Shown: piece by piece, positions 33,561-42,891 of the stretch
How positions within the stretch are numbered: the stretch's first letter is position 1
How the letters are laid out: every line of letters starts with the position of its first letter
NCBI RefSeq assembly: GCF_036231355.1
Contig: NZ_CP109496.1
Coordinates: 992,001-1,056,000 of the forward strand
Length of the DNA: 64,000 nucleotides
Reading direction: 5' to 3'
Origin: Streptomyces sp. NBC_01431
GTDB taxonomy: Bacteria > Actinomycetota > Actinomycetes > Streptomycetales > Streptomycetaceae
Position numbers and translations under genes: made by a program
The notes under the pieces: generated by a model
The model's database searches: none
Told to the model about the DNA's origin: nothing
Seen by the model: only the letters and a program-made list of their open reading frames with translations

Positions 33561-35972
33561 ATGACGGAGTGGACGTGGGAGTGGAAGGGGTACGACCCCA
33601 CTGCCGAACGGCTGCGGGAATCGCTCTGCACGCTCGGCAACGGCTACTTCGCCACAAGAGGTGCGGTCCCCGAGTGCCGGGCGGGCCTGGTGCACTACCC
33701 GGGAACCTACGCGGCCGGATGCTACAACCGCACCGAGTCGACCGTGGCGGGACGACAGGTGGTGAACGAGGACCTGGTCAACCTCCCGAACTGGCTGCTG
33801 CTGCGCTTCCGCCTGCGCCGCCCCGAGGGAGCGTGGGGCCCGTGGTTCACCCCCCGTCCGCACACCCTCCTGGACCACCGGCACACCCTGGATCTGCGCC
33901 GCGCCACGCTCACCCGGTTCTTCCGCCACCAGGACGAGAGAGCGGGCGTGGTGGCCATCGAGCAGACCCGCCTGGTGCACATGGGCGATCCTCATCTGGC
34001 CGCGCTGCGCACGGTCTTCACGGCCGAGGACTGGTCGGGAGAGGTCGAGATCGAGTCCTGCCTCGACGGCGAGGTGTCCAACGGCAATGTGCACCGTTAC
34101 CGTGCCCTCAACCACCACCAGCTCACCCAGGTGCGGACCGGGGCGCGGGAACCCCACACCGTCTGGCTGACCTGCCGGACCAGCACCTCCGACATCAGTG
34201 TGGCCATGGCGGCCCGGACGGTCGTCACCGACCGGCCACCGGTCTCCTCGGAGCTCCGCCCAGCCCGCCACCTTGCCGTTCACCGCCTGGTGGTTCCGCT
34301 CACTCCTGGCCGGCCCGTCGCCGTGGAGAAGACCGTAGCCCTGCACACCTCACGCGACACAGCGATCAGCGATCCTCTCGGGGCGGCGGTCGACCGGGTG
34401 TCCTCGGCGGCCGACTTCGCAGGCTTGCTGAACTCCCACGTCGCGGCCTGGGAGCGATTGTGGCGGCGCGCGGAGATCCAGGTGCCCGGCCGGTCCGGGC
34501 GCGTCCTGCGCTTCCACCTCTTCCACCTCCTGCAGACTCTGTCACCGCACACCGCGGACCTGGACGTAGGCGTCCCGGCCCGGGGCCTGCACGGCGAGGC
34601 ATACCGGGGTCACGTCTTCTGGGACGAGCTGTTCGTCCTGCCCTATCTCAACCTGCACTTCCCGGAGGTCTCCCGTGCCCTGCTGAACTACCGGTACCGA
34701 CGCCTCGCGCGGGCCCGCGAAGCCGCCGCCGCGAGCGGCCGGTCCGGGGCGATGTACCCCTGGCAGAGCGGCAGCGACGGTCGCGAGGAGACCCAGCAGT
34801 GGCATCTCAACCCCAGCTCGGGGCGCTGGCTGCCGGACCACTCCCGGCTCCAGCACCACGTGGGCTCGGCGATCGCCTACAACGTGTGGCAGTACTGCGA
34901 GGCGACCGGCGACACCGAGTACCTGCACACCAGGGGCGCGGAGATCCTGCTGCAGATCGCCCGCTTCTGGGCGGACCTCGCCGAATTCGACCCCGACACG
35001 GAGCGCTTCCACATCCGCGGCGTCGTCGGCCCCGACGAGTACCACGACGCCTACCCGGGCGCCGACCTGCCGGGGCTTGAGGACAACGCGTACACCAACG
35101 TCACCGCCGCCTGGGTACTCGGCCGCGCCCTGGACCTCCTGCGGCGCCTTCCCGCATGGCGCCGGGAGGAGCTGCGCGACCGCATCCGACTGGACGACGA
35201 TGAACCCCTCAAGTGGGAGGAGATCTCCCGACGGTTGTGCGTGCCGTTCCACCGTGGCGTCATCAGCCAGTTCGAAGGCTACGACGATCTGACCGAGCTG
35301 GACTGGGACGCCTACCGCACGCGCTACGACCACATCGGGCGGCTCGACCGGATCCTGGAAGCCGAGGGCGACACGGTCAACCGCTACAAGGCGTCCAAAC
35401 AGGCCGACGTCCTCATGCTCGGCTACCTCTTCTCACCCGGCGAGCTGCGGCAGTTGTTCGAGCGTCTCGGCTACGACCTGGACGACGACATCTGGCGCGG
35501 GACCGTCGACTACTACCTCCGGCGCACCAGCCACGGCTCCACGCTCAGCGGCCTCGTCCACGGTCTGGTCCTCGCCAGGGCCAGACGGGCCGAGGCATGG
35601 CAGTACGTCCAGGAAGCCCTGGAGGCAGACATCGCCGACATCCAGGGCGGCACGACCGGCGAAGGCATCCACCTCGGGGCGATGGCCGGGACCCTCGACC
35701 TGCTTCAGCGCGGGCTGACGGGACTGGAAACGCGCGAGGACGCCCTGTGGCTGGACCCCGTGCCTCTTCCCGCACTCTCCAAGTACGGATTCTCGCTGCG
35801 CTACCGCGGCCACTGGGGGGTGCGCATACGGCGCGTGAGCGGACAGCTGCGGATCGGCGTGCCCGACTCGGAGGAATCGGCGATCCGCGTGATGCTGGCG
35901 GACCGGGCCGTGACCGTGGCGCCGGGGGAGACCTGCACGCTCGTGCTGAAGGCGGATGATCCGAGCGAATGA
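33561..35972 (+). CDS. second glycoside hydrolase family 65 disaccharide phosphorylase
   Basis: An 803-residue GH65 enzyme closely similar to that at 2707. The general acid Glu is in VVGPDEYHDAYPG, the phosphate loop in RRTSHGSTLS, and FWDELFVLPY and YPWQSGSDGRE are the same. It has small insertions near residues 85 and 130 and lacks the proline-rich tail of its paralogue. GGAGGGAG precedes the ATG. Unlike the first copy it has no beta-PGM-like neighbour, so glucose 1-phosphate would depend on the distant HAD or another mutase. The two may differ in disaccharide preference. Confidence 0.93.
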   Translation: MTEWTWEWKGYDPTAERLRESLCTLGNGYFATRGAVPECRAGLVHYPGTYAAGCYNRTESTVAGRQVVNEDLVNLPNWLLLRFRLRRPEGAWGPWFTPRPHTLLDHRHTLDLRRATLTRFFRHQDERAGVVAIEQTRLVHMGDPHLAALRTVFTAEDWSGEVEIESCLDGEVSNGNVHRYRALNHHQLTQVRTGAREPHTVWLTCRTSTSDISVAMAARTVVTDRPPVSSELRPARHLAVHRLVVPLTPGRPVAVEKTVALHTSRDTAISDPLGAAVDRVSSAADFAGLLNSHVAAWERLWRRAEIQVPGRSGRVLRFHLFHLLQTLSPHTADLDVGVPARGLHGEAYRGHVFWDELFVLPYLNLHFPEVSRALLNYRYRRLARAREAAAASGRSGAMYPWQSGSDGREETQQWHLNPSSGRWLPDHSRLQHHVGSAIAYNVWQYCEATGDTEYLHTRGAEILLQIARFWADLAEFDPDTERFHIRGVVGPDEYHDAYPGADLPGLEDNAYTNVTAAWVLGRALDLLRRLPAWRREELRDRIRLDDDEPLKWEEISRRLCVPFHRGVISQFEGYDDLTELDWDAYRTRYDHIGRLDRILEAEGDTVNRYKASKQADVLMLGYLFSPGELRQLFERLGYDLDDDIWRGTVDYYLRRTSHGSTLSGLVHGLVLARARRAEAWQYVQEALEADIADIQGGTTGEGIHLGAMAGTLDLLQRGLTGLETREDALWLDPVPLPALSKYGFSLRYRGHWGVRIRRVSGQLRIGVPDSEESAIRVMLADRAVTVAPGETCTLVLKADDPSE

Positions 35973-36256
35973 GCGTGGCGTACCCGCATCCGCACCGTCA
36001 CGCGCCGCACACGGCCCAGGCTCCAAAGGCGGGTTTCCGTTTCATGCCAAAGGTCCGTGGGAGACGCGGATGAAGTGGTTGGCCCACCCGCAGCCCCGGA
36101 CGTCATCGAGCGCGCTGCCACGCGGGTGACGTGTGCGCGTGTTCCCCGGCATGCGCAGAGGAGGTGAACAGCCGACACTGGTCTTGAGACCGGCCGGTGC
36201 GGGTCACACTCCACGAGTTCATCCCGCGCCGACAACGACGCCGGAAGGACACGACC

Positions 36257-36676
36257 ATGACGACTGCCCAGGAGATCATGCACGCCGGTACCACCTGCGT
36301 ACAGGAGAGCGAAACGCTTCAGGACGCGGCGCGCAAGATGAAGGAACTGGACGTGGGGGCCCTGCCGATCTGCGGGGAGGACGACCGGCTCCACGGGATC
36401 ATCACCGACCGCGACATCGTGGTGAAGTGTCTCGCCAGGGGCAAGGACCCCAGGACCATGACCGCCGGCCAACTCGAACAGGGCAAACCGATCACGATCG
36501 ATGCCAAGGCCGATGCCGGCCAGGTCCTGCACGCCATGGAGGAGCACAGGATCCGTCGGCTGCCGGTGACCGACAATCATCGCCTCGTCGGCATGATCAG
36601 CGAGGCGGACCTCGCGCGCCACCTTCCCGAGGACCAGGTGGGCCACTTCGTCGAGGCCGTCTGTGCGACCTCCTGA
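36257..36676 (+). CDS. hrp1: Hrp1-like CBS-domain protein
   Basis: A 139-residue protein made of two CBS motifs: TTAQEIMHAGTTCVQESETL with VGALPICGEDDRLHGIITDR, then PITIDAKADAGQVLHAMEEH with RRLPVTDNHRLVGMISEAD and LARHLPE. The order and text match mycobacterial hypoxic response protein 1 (Rv2626c), including the Cys residues at TTCVQ and PICGE and the terminal FVEAVC. Hrp1 belongs to the DosR regulon; its ligand is debated. The ATG has GGAAGGA upstream. Last gene of the dormancy-type island. Confidence 0.9.
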   Translation: MTTAQEIMHAGTTCVQESETLQDAARKMKELDVGALPICGEDDRLHGIITDRDIVVKCLARGKDPRTMTAGQLEQGKPITIDAKADAGQVLHAMEEHRIRRLPVTDNHRLVGMISEADLARHLPEDQVGHFVEAVCATS

Positions 36677-36744
36677 CCAGACTGTCATTCCCCGGCGATT
36701 CTTTGCCCCCTGAACCACTAGCGTCCGGCGGATATTCGGGCGGC

Positions 36745-37710
36745 TCAGCGCACCCGCCCCCGCGGTTTCAGGGGCACCGCCGGGAGTTCGGGGGCTGGGA
36801 TCGGGGCGCCGTCGTAGCCCTTCACCTCGCCGAAGCGCGATCCCGTCATCCAGTCCGAACGGGCTTGCTGGATCTCCTCGTTGGTGCGGCCGATGAAGTT
36901 CCACCACATGAGGATCTCCTCCTCGAACGGCTCGCCGCCGAGCAGCATCACGGCCGCGTCGGAGGTGGCACGCAGCGGGAGTTCGGTGCGGCCGCACCCC
37001 AGGTAGAGCATCGAGCCGGGGAGTACGGGCACCTCGTCCACGTGGGCCTCGCCGGACATCGCGAGCACCGCGTACTCGAAGTCGGGGTTCAAGGGCAGCC
37101 TCGCCTCGGCTCCCGCCGCCAGGGCGAGGTCGGCGCCCACGATCGGGGTGTAGGTGCTGCCGGGCGAGGTGGCGCCGTCGAGTTCGCCAAGGATCAGGGT
37201 GGCGTCGACGCCGGGCGCGGTGACACGCGGCAGCTCGGCGTGGTGCTGGAAGTGCGGCTCGACGTGGCGGTGGGCGGCGGGCAGCGCGACCCACAACTGG
37301 GCTCCGTGCAGGAACCGGCTGTGCGACTTGGGGGTTTCCTCGGAGTGGCTGATGGCCCGGCCCGAGGTCATCAGGCCGAGCTCCCTGGGGCGTACGGTCT
37401 GGAGACTGCCCAGGCTGTCGCGGTGCAGGACTTCTCCCTCGTGCAGCCAGCTGACGGTTTGCAGGCCCATGTGGGGGTGGGGCGCGACCTGCATACCGGG
37501 CTCGTCGGCGATGTCGTCGGGGCCGTAGTGATCGACGAACGCCCAGGCGCCGACCATCCGGCGGCCGAGGTTCGGCAGCAGCCTGCGCACCTCGCTGGAC
37601 TCGCCGAGCTTGACCTTGCGGGGCGAGAGGAGCTCGCGCACCGGTTCGGCGACGACGAAACCACGTCCGCCGCAGACCGAGAGCGTGGGCTGGCGATCGA
37701 GATTGCTCAT
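36745..37710 (-). CDS. pirin family protein
   Basis: A 321-residue bicupin. The N-terminal cupin has the metal site in APHPHMGLQTVSWLHEGEVL and HRDSLG (His, His, His, with a Glu later), then LGLMTSGRAISHSEETP. The pirin C-terminal domain has YLGCGRTELPL and a terminal LLGGEPFEEEILMWWNFIGR. Pirins bind Fe or Ni; some are quercetinases, others regulators. Convergent to hrp1 with 68 bp between, and divergent from the GT28-like operon. Confidence 0.93.
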   Translation of the reverse strand: MSNLDRQPTLSVCGGRGFVVAEPVRELLSPRKVKLGESSEVRRLLPNLGRRMVGAWAFVDHYGPDDIADEPGMQVAPHPHMGLQTVSWLHEGEVLHRDSLGSLQTVRPRELGLMTSGRAISHSEETPKSHSRFLHGAQLWVALPAAHRHVEPHFQHHAELPRVTAPGVDATLILGELDGATSPGSTYTPIVGADLALAAGAEARLPLNPDFEYAVLAMSGEAHVDEVPVLPGSMLYLGCGRTELPLRATSDAAVMLLGGEPFEEEILMWWNFIGRTNEEIQQARSDWMTGSRFGEVKGYDGAPIPAPELPAVPLKPRGRVR

Positions 37711-37986
37711 GCGGTCAACCTATCCCTCCCGGGGCGCCGAGCCCCAGGATCCACGCACAACCTCGTGGGTCCGGCAGGCGCCGGGCGGCGCCCCGTGTTT
37801 CACCAGGTCAGATGGGCGCCGGATGGGGCTCGTTGGGCCGCTTGGGGTGCGTGTGCCGACGCGTTTCAGGGCCGCCCCCCTGACCCGCCCGGGTCCCGCC
37901 GCACCCTGCCCGGCCCCTCGGCCCGCCCTGCCTCCGCTACCGCAGGCCGCCCCGAGTAATCCGTCACCACCCCACCCCTAGAAGTT

Positions 37987-37999
37987 CTACATCATGTAG
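37987..37999. promoter_or_regulatory. BlaI/MecI-type dyad upstream of the GT28-like operon
   Basis: A perfect palindrome, CTACAT-C-ATGTAG, followed by TAG. TACA/TGTA dyads are the usual targets of BlaI/MecI/CopY regulators, and a BlaI-family gene is third in the operon that starts 88 bp downstream (38087). Autoregulation is inferred. The remaining 376-bp gap (37711-38086) shows no other feature. Confidence 0.55.
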
Positions 38000-38086
38000 T
38001 AGATTCCCGTGACAGTCCCCGCCGGGCCGGCGTCACGGCTGTTCGGGGTGGCCTGCTCCGCATGCTCTTCAGGAGGCTGATCGGCT

Positions 38087-39400
38087 GTGCCCCGTCGCGA
38101 CATCCCGAATGACGTCCGGCCCACCGGCCCGGCCCGCACCGGCCGGATCACCATCGTGTCCGCCAGTGTCGGCGCGGGGCACGACGGTGCCGCCGACGCG
38201 CTCGGCACGCAGTTGGAGGCGGCCGGCTTCCTGGTCGACCGACATGACTTCCTCGATCTGCTGCCCGCCCGGCTCGGCCGGGTCCTCTCCGGTACCTACC
38301 ACCGGCTACTGACCACTGCGCCCTCCGGCTACCAGCGGATATACGCCGCCACCGAACGCTCCGGCTCCCCCGGGCCGGTGATCCGCGCCCTGTTCCGTGG
38401 CGCCGAGCGCCGCATGCTCCGGGCGATCGGGCCGCGGTCACAAGCGGTCGTGTCCACCTACCCGGGGGCGAGCCAGGTGCTCGGCGCGCTGCGGCGCAGC
38501 GGGCGCCTGAACATCCCCGCGCTCACCTACCTCACCGACTTCTCCGTGCACCCGCTGTGGGTGGCCCCCGGCATCGACGCGCACCTCGCGGCCCATCGCG
38601 TTCCGGCCGCGCAGGCGGAGGCGCTCGGCGCGGCCCGCGTGCTGGTGACCGGTCCGGTGACGGGCGCCCGGTTCGCCACGGTCACGGAGCCCCAACGCCG
38701 GGCCGCCCGCGACGAGTTCGGCCTGCCCCACGATGCCCCGCTCGCCCTGCTGGTCGCCGGGTCCTGGGGGGTCGGGCCGGTACGGGAGTCCGCCGCGGAG
38801 ATACGGGACAGCGGGGCCGCCGAACCGGTCGTCGTCTGCGGGCGCAACACGGCGCTCGCCGAGCAGTTGCGTGCCGACGGGTTCCGGTACGTACACGAGT
38901 GGGTGCGGGACATGCCGCTGCTGATGCGCGCCTGCGACGTCCTCGTGCAGAACGCCGGCGGGCTCACCTCGCTGGAGGCGTTCGCGAGCGGGCTGCCCGT
39001 CGCCAGTTACCGGTGCATACCGGGCCACGGGCAGACCAACGCCGCCGCCCTCGACGAGGCGGGGCTCGCCGCCTGGATACGGGAGCCGCAAGGACTCACC
39101 TCCGTACTCTCCGGTCTCATCGAGGGACCGCTCGGCGAACGCCAGCGGGCCGCCGGTCTCGCGCTGTTCTCGTCGGGCGCCTCCCCCGTCGTCGCCATCA
39201 CCGCCGTGACCGCTCCGGCCGGGGTTCCGGTCCCGACCAGGCGACCCCAACTGGCGCATCCCAGGCTGAAGTTGGCGGCCGTCGTGCTCGCCGCCACCGT
39301 CTCGCTCGGGATCGCCGCACCGCTGGCCCATGCCTACGGGTCCGATCCCGGGCGGCTCTCCACGGTCGCCCACCGTTTCATCGAGAGGTACGAACTGTGA
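38087..39400 (+). CDS. MGDG-synthase/MurG-like glycosyltransferase (GT28 type)
   Basis: A 437-residue protein. The N-terminal MGDG-synthase-like domain has ITIVSASVGAGHDGAADAL and LPARLGRVLSGTYHRLL. The C-terminal nucleotide-sugar domain has LLVAGSWGVGPVRE, YVHEWVRDMPLLMRACDVLV and QNAGGLTSLEAFASGLPV. Such enzymes transfer a sugar to a lipid at the membrane. An extra C-terminal hydrophobic helix, LAAVVLAATVSLGIAAPLAHA, is not standard and may anchor it. GTG start with AGGAGG upstream. Its TGA overlaps the next gene's GTG. Confidence 0.87.
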   Translation: MPRRDIPNDVRPTGPARTGRITIVSASVGAGHDGAADALGTQLEAAGFLVDRHDFLDLLPARLGRVLSGTYHRLLTTAPSGYQRIYAATERSGSPGPVIRALFRGAERRMLRAIGPRSQAVVSTYPGASQVLGALRRSGRLNIPALTYLTDFSVHPLWVAPGIDAHLAAHRVPAAQAEALGAARVLVTGPVTGARFATVTEPQRRAARDEFGLPHDAPLALLVAGSWGVGPVRESAAEIRDSGAAEPVVVCGRNTALAEQLRADGFRYVHEWVRDMPLLMRACDVLVQNAGGLTSLEAFASGLPVASYRCIPGHGQTNAAALDEAGLAAWIREPQGLTSVLSGLIEGPLGERQRAAGLALFSSGASPVVAITAVTAPAGVPVPTRRPQLAHPRLKLAAVVLAATVSLGIAAPLAHAYGSDPGRLSTVAHRFIERYEL

Positions 39401-40146
39401 GCTCCCGTGCCGCCAGGGCCGCTCTGCTCGCCGCGACCGGTGCACTGCCCGCCCTCGCCGCCGTGCACGCGGCTCCCGCCGTGTCCGCCCTCGGCCCGTT
39501 GCGCAACCGCACGATGCCCCGGCTCTCAGGGCGGGGCCGCCCCGACCACATCGCGCTGACCTTCGACGACGGGCCTGACCACCTGTCCACTCCGCACTTC
39601 CTGCGCCTGCTGGACCGCGAGGGGGTGCGCGCGACGTTCTTCCTGCTCGGCTCGATGCTCGCCCGCTCACCCGGGCTCGGCAAGGAGATGGCCGCCGCCG
39701 GGCACGAGATCGGCGTGCACGGCTGGGCGCACCGCCCGCTGGCCCTGCGCGGCCCGCGCGCCACCCGCGACGACCTCGCACGGGCCCGCGACCTGATCGG
39801 CGATGTCACCGGCGAGCGGCCCCGCCTCTTCAGGCCGCCGTACGGGGTGATGAGCACGGCCGCCCATCTCGCCTGCCGGGACCTCGGACTCACGCCCGTG
39901 CTGTGGACGGCCTGGGGCGAGGACTGGCGCCGCCGGGCAACTCCCCGCTCGGTGCACGACACGGTGATGGGCTCGCTGCGCGGCGGCGGCACGGTACTGC
40001 TCCACGACTCCGACTGCACCTCGGCCACCGGCTCGTGGCGCACCACACTGGCCGCGCTGCCCGCGCTCCTGGACACCTGGCGCGGCCGCGGCTGGCAGGC
40101 CGGACCACTGCGCGACCACGGCTGCGACCGGCTCTACCGCGCGTAG
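39397..40146 (+). CDS. polysaccharide deacetylase (NodB/CE4)
   Basis: A 249-residue protein with a short N-terminal hydrophobic signal (RAALLAATGALPALAAVHA) and a CE4 domain. The catalytic Asp/metal motif is LTFDDGPDH, the metal His pair is in IGVHGWAHRPLAL, with FRPPYGVMS and the late motif LLHDSD. Probably extracytoplasmic, removing N-acetyl groups from a glycan or peptidoglycan. GTGA overlap with the glycosyltransferase gene suggests both act on the same glycolipid or wall polymer. Confidence 0.92.
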   Translation: MSSRAARAALLAATGALPALAAVHAAPAVSALGPLRNRTMPRLSGRGRPDHIALTFDDGPDHLSTPHFLRLLDREGVRATFFLLGSMLARSPGLGKEMAAAGHEIGVHGWAHRPLALRGPRATRDDLARARDLIGDVTGERPRLFRPPYGVMSTAAHLACRDLGLTPVLWTAWGEDWRRRATPRSVHDTVMGSLRGGGTVLLHDSDCTSATGSWRTTLAALPALLDTWRGRGWQAGPLRDHGCDRLYRA

Positions 40147-40204
40147 TAGCTTGGGGTCCCGCCCGGTCGCCACCGGGCTGCCACGGTGACGGAGGAGTAC
40201 GAGC

Positions 40205-40588
40205 GTGACGGACGACGGCGCCGCAACGGCCGGGCGGCGGGCGCCCGGTGAGCTGGAGAACGAGGTGCTCGCCGCACTGTGGGCCGCTGGTGCCCCCGCC
40301 ACGGCCGGCGCCGTCCGCGAGCAGGTGGCCGGTGACCCCGCGTACACCACGGTCCTGACCATTCTGTCCCGGCTGCACGACAAGGGCCTGGTCACCCGGG
40401 AGCGGGCCGGGCGCGGCTACCTCTACTCCCCCGTACGGGACGAGGCGGGGCACGCCGCAGCGGGGATGCGGGCGCTGCTCGAAAGGGGCGGCGACCGGGC
40501 CGCGGTGCTCGCCCGGTTCGTGTCGGAGCTCGGCACCGAGGACGAAGAGATCCTCGAACAGCTGCTGCGCGGGCACAAGGAGGGCTGA
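40205..40588 (+). CDS. BlaI/MecI/CopY family transcriptional regulator
   Basis: A 127-residue winged-helix repressor: LENEVLAALWAAG, AYTTVLTILSRLHDKGLVTR (recognition helix and wing), GRGYLYSPVR, and a C-terminal dimerisation helix (LVSELGTEDEEILEQLL equivalent). Paired with the M56 metallopeptidase gene 3 bp downstream, the classic BlaI-BlaR1 arrangement. TACA/TGTA-type dyads at 37987 and 45252 are candidate operators. Confidence 0.93.
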   Translation: MTDDGAATAGRRAPGELENEVLAALWAAGAPATAGAVREQVAGDPAYTTVLTILSRLHDKGLVTRERAGRGYLYSPVRDEAGHAAAGMRALLERGGDRAAVLARFVSELGTEDEEILEQLLRGHKEG

Positions 40589-40591
40589 GCG

Positions 40592-41542
40592 GTGCGCGTC
40601 GCCCTCTTCACCCCGCTCGGAGTCAGTGCGGTGCTCGCGCTGGCGGCGCCCTGGGCCGGCGGCCGGCTGCCGCCGCGCATGGCGGCCTGGCTGTTGACGC
40701 TCGCCTCGCTGGTCGCGGCCCTCGGTACCGCCACCGCGCTGGGCATGACGGCCTTCACCCTCATCGGGCAGATCCCGGCGGTCGCCGCGGAAGGCGAGTG
40801 GTCGCCGGGCGTGCTGGCCGCACAGGCCCCGGTCAACTCGCTCGTCGCCGCCGTCTGCGCGCTCGCCCTCGCCGGATGTGCGGTCGCGCTCGCGATCAGC
40901 GCCTGGCGGCAGACGAAGGTGTGGCTGACGGCCCGCCGGGAGTGTCGCGCCCTGCCAACCGGCAGCGATCTGGCGGTGGTTGACGATCCAATGCCGCAGG
41001 CGTTCGCGCTGCCCGGCTCGCCCGGCCGCGTCGTCGTGTCGTCAGGGATGCTGCGGGCGCTGTCCGCCGACGAGCGCACCGCGCTGCTCGCCCATGAGCG
41101 GGCTCATCTGCGCCACCGCCACCATGTGTTCCTGCTGGTGCTGCGGCTCGCCTCGGCGCTCGACCCGCTGCTGCGGCCGGTCGCTCGGGCCGGGAGCTTC
41201 GCGGTGGAACGCTGGGCCGACGAGGAGGCGGGCACGTTGGTGGGCGACCGGCCCCTGGTGGCGCGGGCCGTCGCCCGTGCGGCGCTTGCGGCCAAGCGGG
41301 CTCCGCGGCGCTCGCTCGCGGCGACCGGTGGCCCGGTGCCGCAGCGCGTCCGGGCACTGCTCGCTCCGCCGACGCCGCTGCGCCGCGATCTGGTCGTGGC
41401 GCACGCGCTGCTCATGCTGATCTGCTGCTTCAGCCTGGCCCTGTCCGCCGACGACATGGACGAGCTCTTCGACACGGCCTCGCCGGGCCACCTGCACACG
41501 GAGGCCGGCCAGGTCCATCACCACCATCACCGCGACCGGTGA
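40592..41542 (+). CDS. M56 family membrane metallopeptidase
   Basis: A 316-residue protein with three N-terminal membrane helices (up to about residue 100) and the zinc motif in LLAHERAHLRHRHH (HExxH form HERAH), with the third ligand Glu region in ERWADEEAG. A fourth helix is LLMLICCFSLALSA. The last 15 residues are His-rich (a run of five His) and may bind metal. In BlaR1-like systems M56 proteases cleave the repressor after a wall signal, but the penicillin-binding sensor domain is absent here. GTG start. Confidence 0.92.
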   Translation: MRVALFTPLGVSAVLALAAPWAGGRLPPRMAAWLLTLASLVAALGTATALGMTAFTLIGQIPAVAAEGEWSPGVLAAQAPVNSLVAAVCALALAGCAVALAISAWRQTKVWLTARRECRALPTGSDLAVVDDPMPQAFALPGSPGRVVVSSGMLRALSADERTALLAHERAHLRHRHHVFLLVLRLASALDPLLRPVARAGSFAVERWADEEAGTLVGDRPLVARAVARAALAAKRAPRRSLAATGGPVPQRVRALLAPPTPLRRDLVVAHALLMLICCFSLALSADDMDELFDTASPGHLHTEAGQVHHHHHRDR

Positions 41543-41575
41543 GTCGCGACCGGGGCCCGGCCCGGCCGACGGACT

Positions 41576-42847
41576 CTACGTGGCGAGCAGGCCCCGGCCC
41601 AGCCAGTCGGAGGAGTCCTTCACGCCGGGCAGCGCGAAGAAGTAGCCGCCGCCGGTCGGGGAGATGTAGTCGACCAGCGGCTCGTCGATGAGCCGTTCCT
41701 GGGTCGCCTCGAACTGCCGCTTGACGTCCTGCTGGTAGGAGCAGAACGCCAGGCCCATGTCGAGGTTGCCGACGCTGTCGATGCCCCGGTCGTAGTTGTA
41801 ACCACGGCGCAGGATGCGGGAGTTGTCGGTCTGGGCGGTGCGGGGGTTGGCGAGGCGGATGTGCGCGTCCAGGGGGATCGCGTTGCCGTGCGGGTCCTTG
41901 GCGTAGTTGGGGCTGTCGGTCTCACTCGCGCCGTCCAGCGGGGCGCCGGTGTCCTTGCGGCGGCCGAACATCTTCTCCTGCTCGGTGAGCGAGACCCGGT
42001 CCCAGAACTCGACCAGCATGCGGATGATCCGGATGACCTGGTAGCTGCCGCCGACCGCCCAGGACGGCTCGCCGAGCGCGTCGCCGACCCAGATCAGCCG
42101 GTCGGTCTCGCGCGCGGACTTCACGTCGGGATTGACGATGCCGTCCTTGAAGCCGAGCAGGTTGCGCTGGGCGCCGGTGGGGCGGGGCGCGTTCTGGAAG
42201 CCGTCGATACGCCACTTGATCTGCATGGCGCCGCGGGTGTGCCGGGCGATGTCGCGCAGCGCGTGCAGCACGACGTCCTGGCGGGCGCCGCAGATCTGCA
42301 GCGAGAGGTCGCCGTGGCATTCGGCGGCCAGCAGGTTGTCGTTGGGGAAGGTCCGCATGGGCGTGAGGTGCAGCGGCTTGGCCTTGGCGAGCCCGTACCG
42401 GTCGTCGAAGAGCGAGGCGCCGACGCCGACCGTGACGGTCAGCGCGTCGGCGGGGACCTCCGGGCCGAGGATGCCGTTGTCGGACGGCGGCGCGCCGACG
42501 CCGAGGTCGGCGGGGGCGCCGCCGGTGGTCAGGAAGCGGGCCCGTTCGGTGATGGTCCGCAGCAGGTCGGCGAGGTCCGCCCGGCTGTCGGCGATGACGT
42601 CGAGGGAGACGAAGGCGGCGGCCGCGGGCTGCGGGGTGAGGATGCCGGCCTGGTGGGCGCCGTGGAAGGGGACCTTCCCCGCATCGTCGGTGCCCGCCGC
42701 GTGCGCCTCGGTGGGACGGGCCTGGCTCAGCGCGAAGCCCCCGCCGGCCAGGACCGCGCCGGCCGCACCCGCGCCCAGGGCCGTCTTGACGAACGAGCGC
42801 CGTCCGGCGGGGCAGCCGCCTTGCGGGGCAGGGGTTTCGGCGGGCAT
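41576..42847 (-). CDS. efeB: EfeB, Tat-exported DyP-type heme peroxidase
   Basis: Twin-arginine signal [20 protein letters not shown] followed by a DyP peroxidase domain with the heme/peroxide motif in [11 protein letters not shown] (GxxDG), and [12 protein letters not shown] near the heme ligand region. EfeB is the periplasmic or extracytoplasmic partner of EfeUO in ferrous iron or heme-iron uptake. The ATG at 42847 with AAGGGA upstream is preferred; an in-frame ATG at 42892 overlaps the EfeUO stop (TGATG) and adds 15 residues. Convergent with the M56 gene. Confidence 0.93.
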   Translation of the reverse strand: MPAETPAPQGGCPAGRRSFVKTALGAGAAGAVLAGGGFALSQARPTEAHAAGTDDAGKVPFHGAHQAGILTPQPAAAAFVSLDVIADSRADLADLLRTITERARFLTTGGAPADLGVGAPPSDNGILGPEVPADALTVTVGVGASLFDDRYGLAKAKPLHLTPMRTFPNDNLLAAECHGDLSLQICGARQDVVLHALRDIARHTRGAMQIKWRIDGFQNAPRPTGAQRNLLGFKDGIVNPDVKSARETDRLIWVGDALGEPSWAVGGSYQVIRIIRMLVEFWDRVSLTEQEKMFGRRKDTGAPLDGASETDSPNYAKDPHGNAIPLDAHIRLANPRTAQTDNSRILRRGYNYDRGIDSVGNLDMGLAFCSYQQDVKRQFEATQERLIDEPLVDYISPTGGGYFFALPGVKDSSDWLGRGLLAT

Positions 42848-42891
42848 GTCGGGGTTCCCTTCGGGGCGTGCGGCAGATCGTGCGTCGTGCA

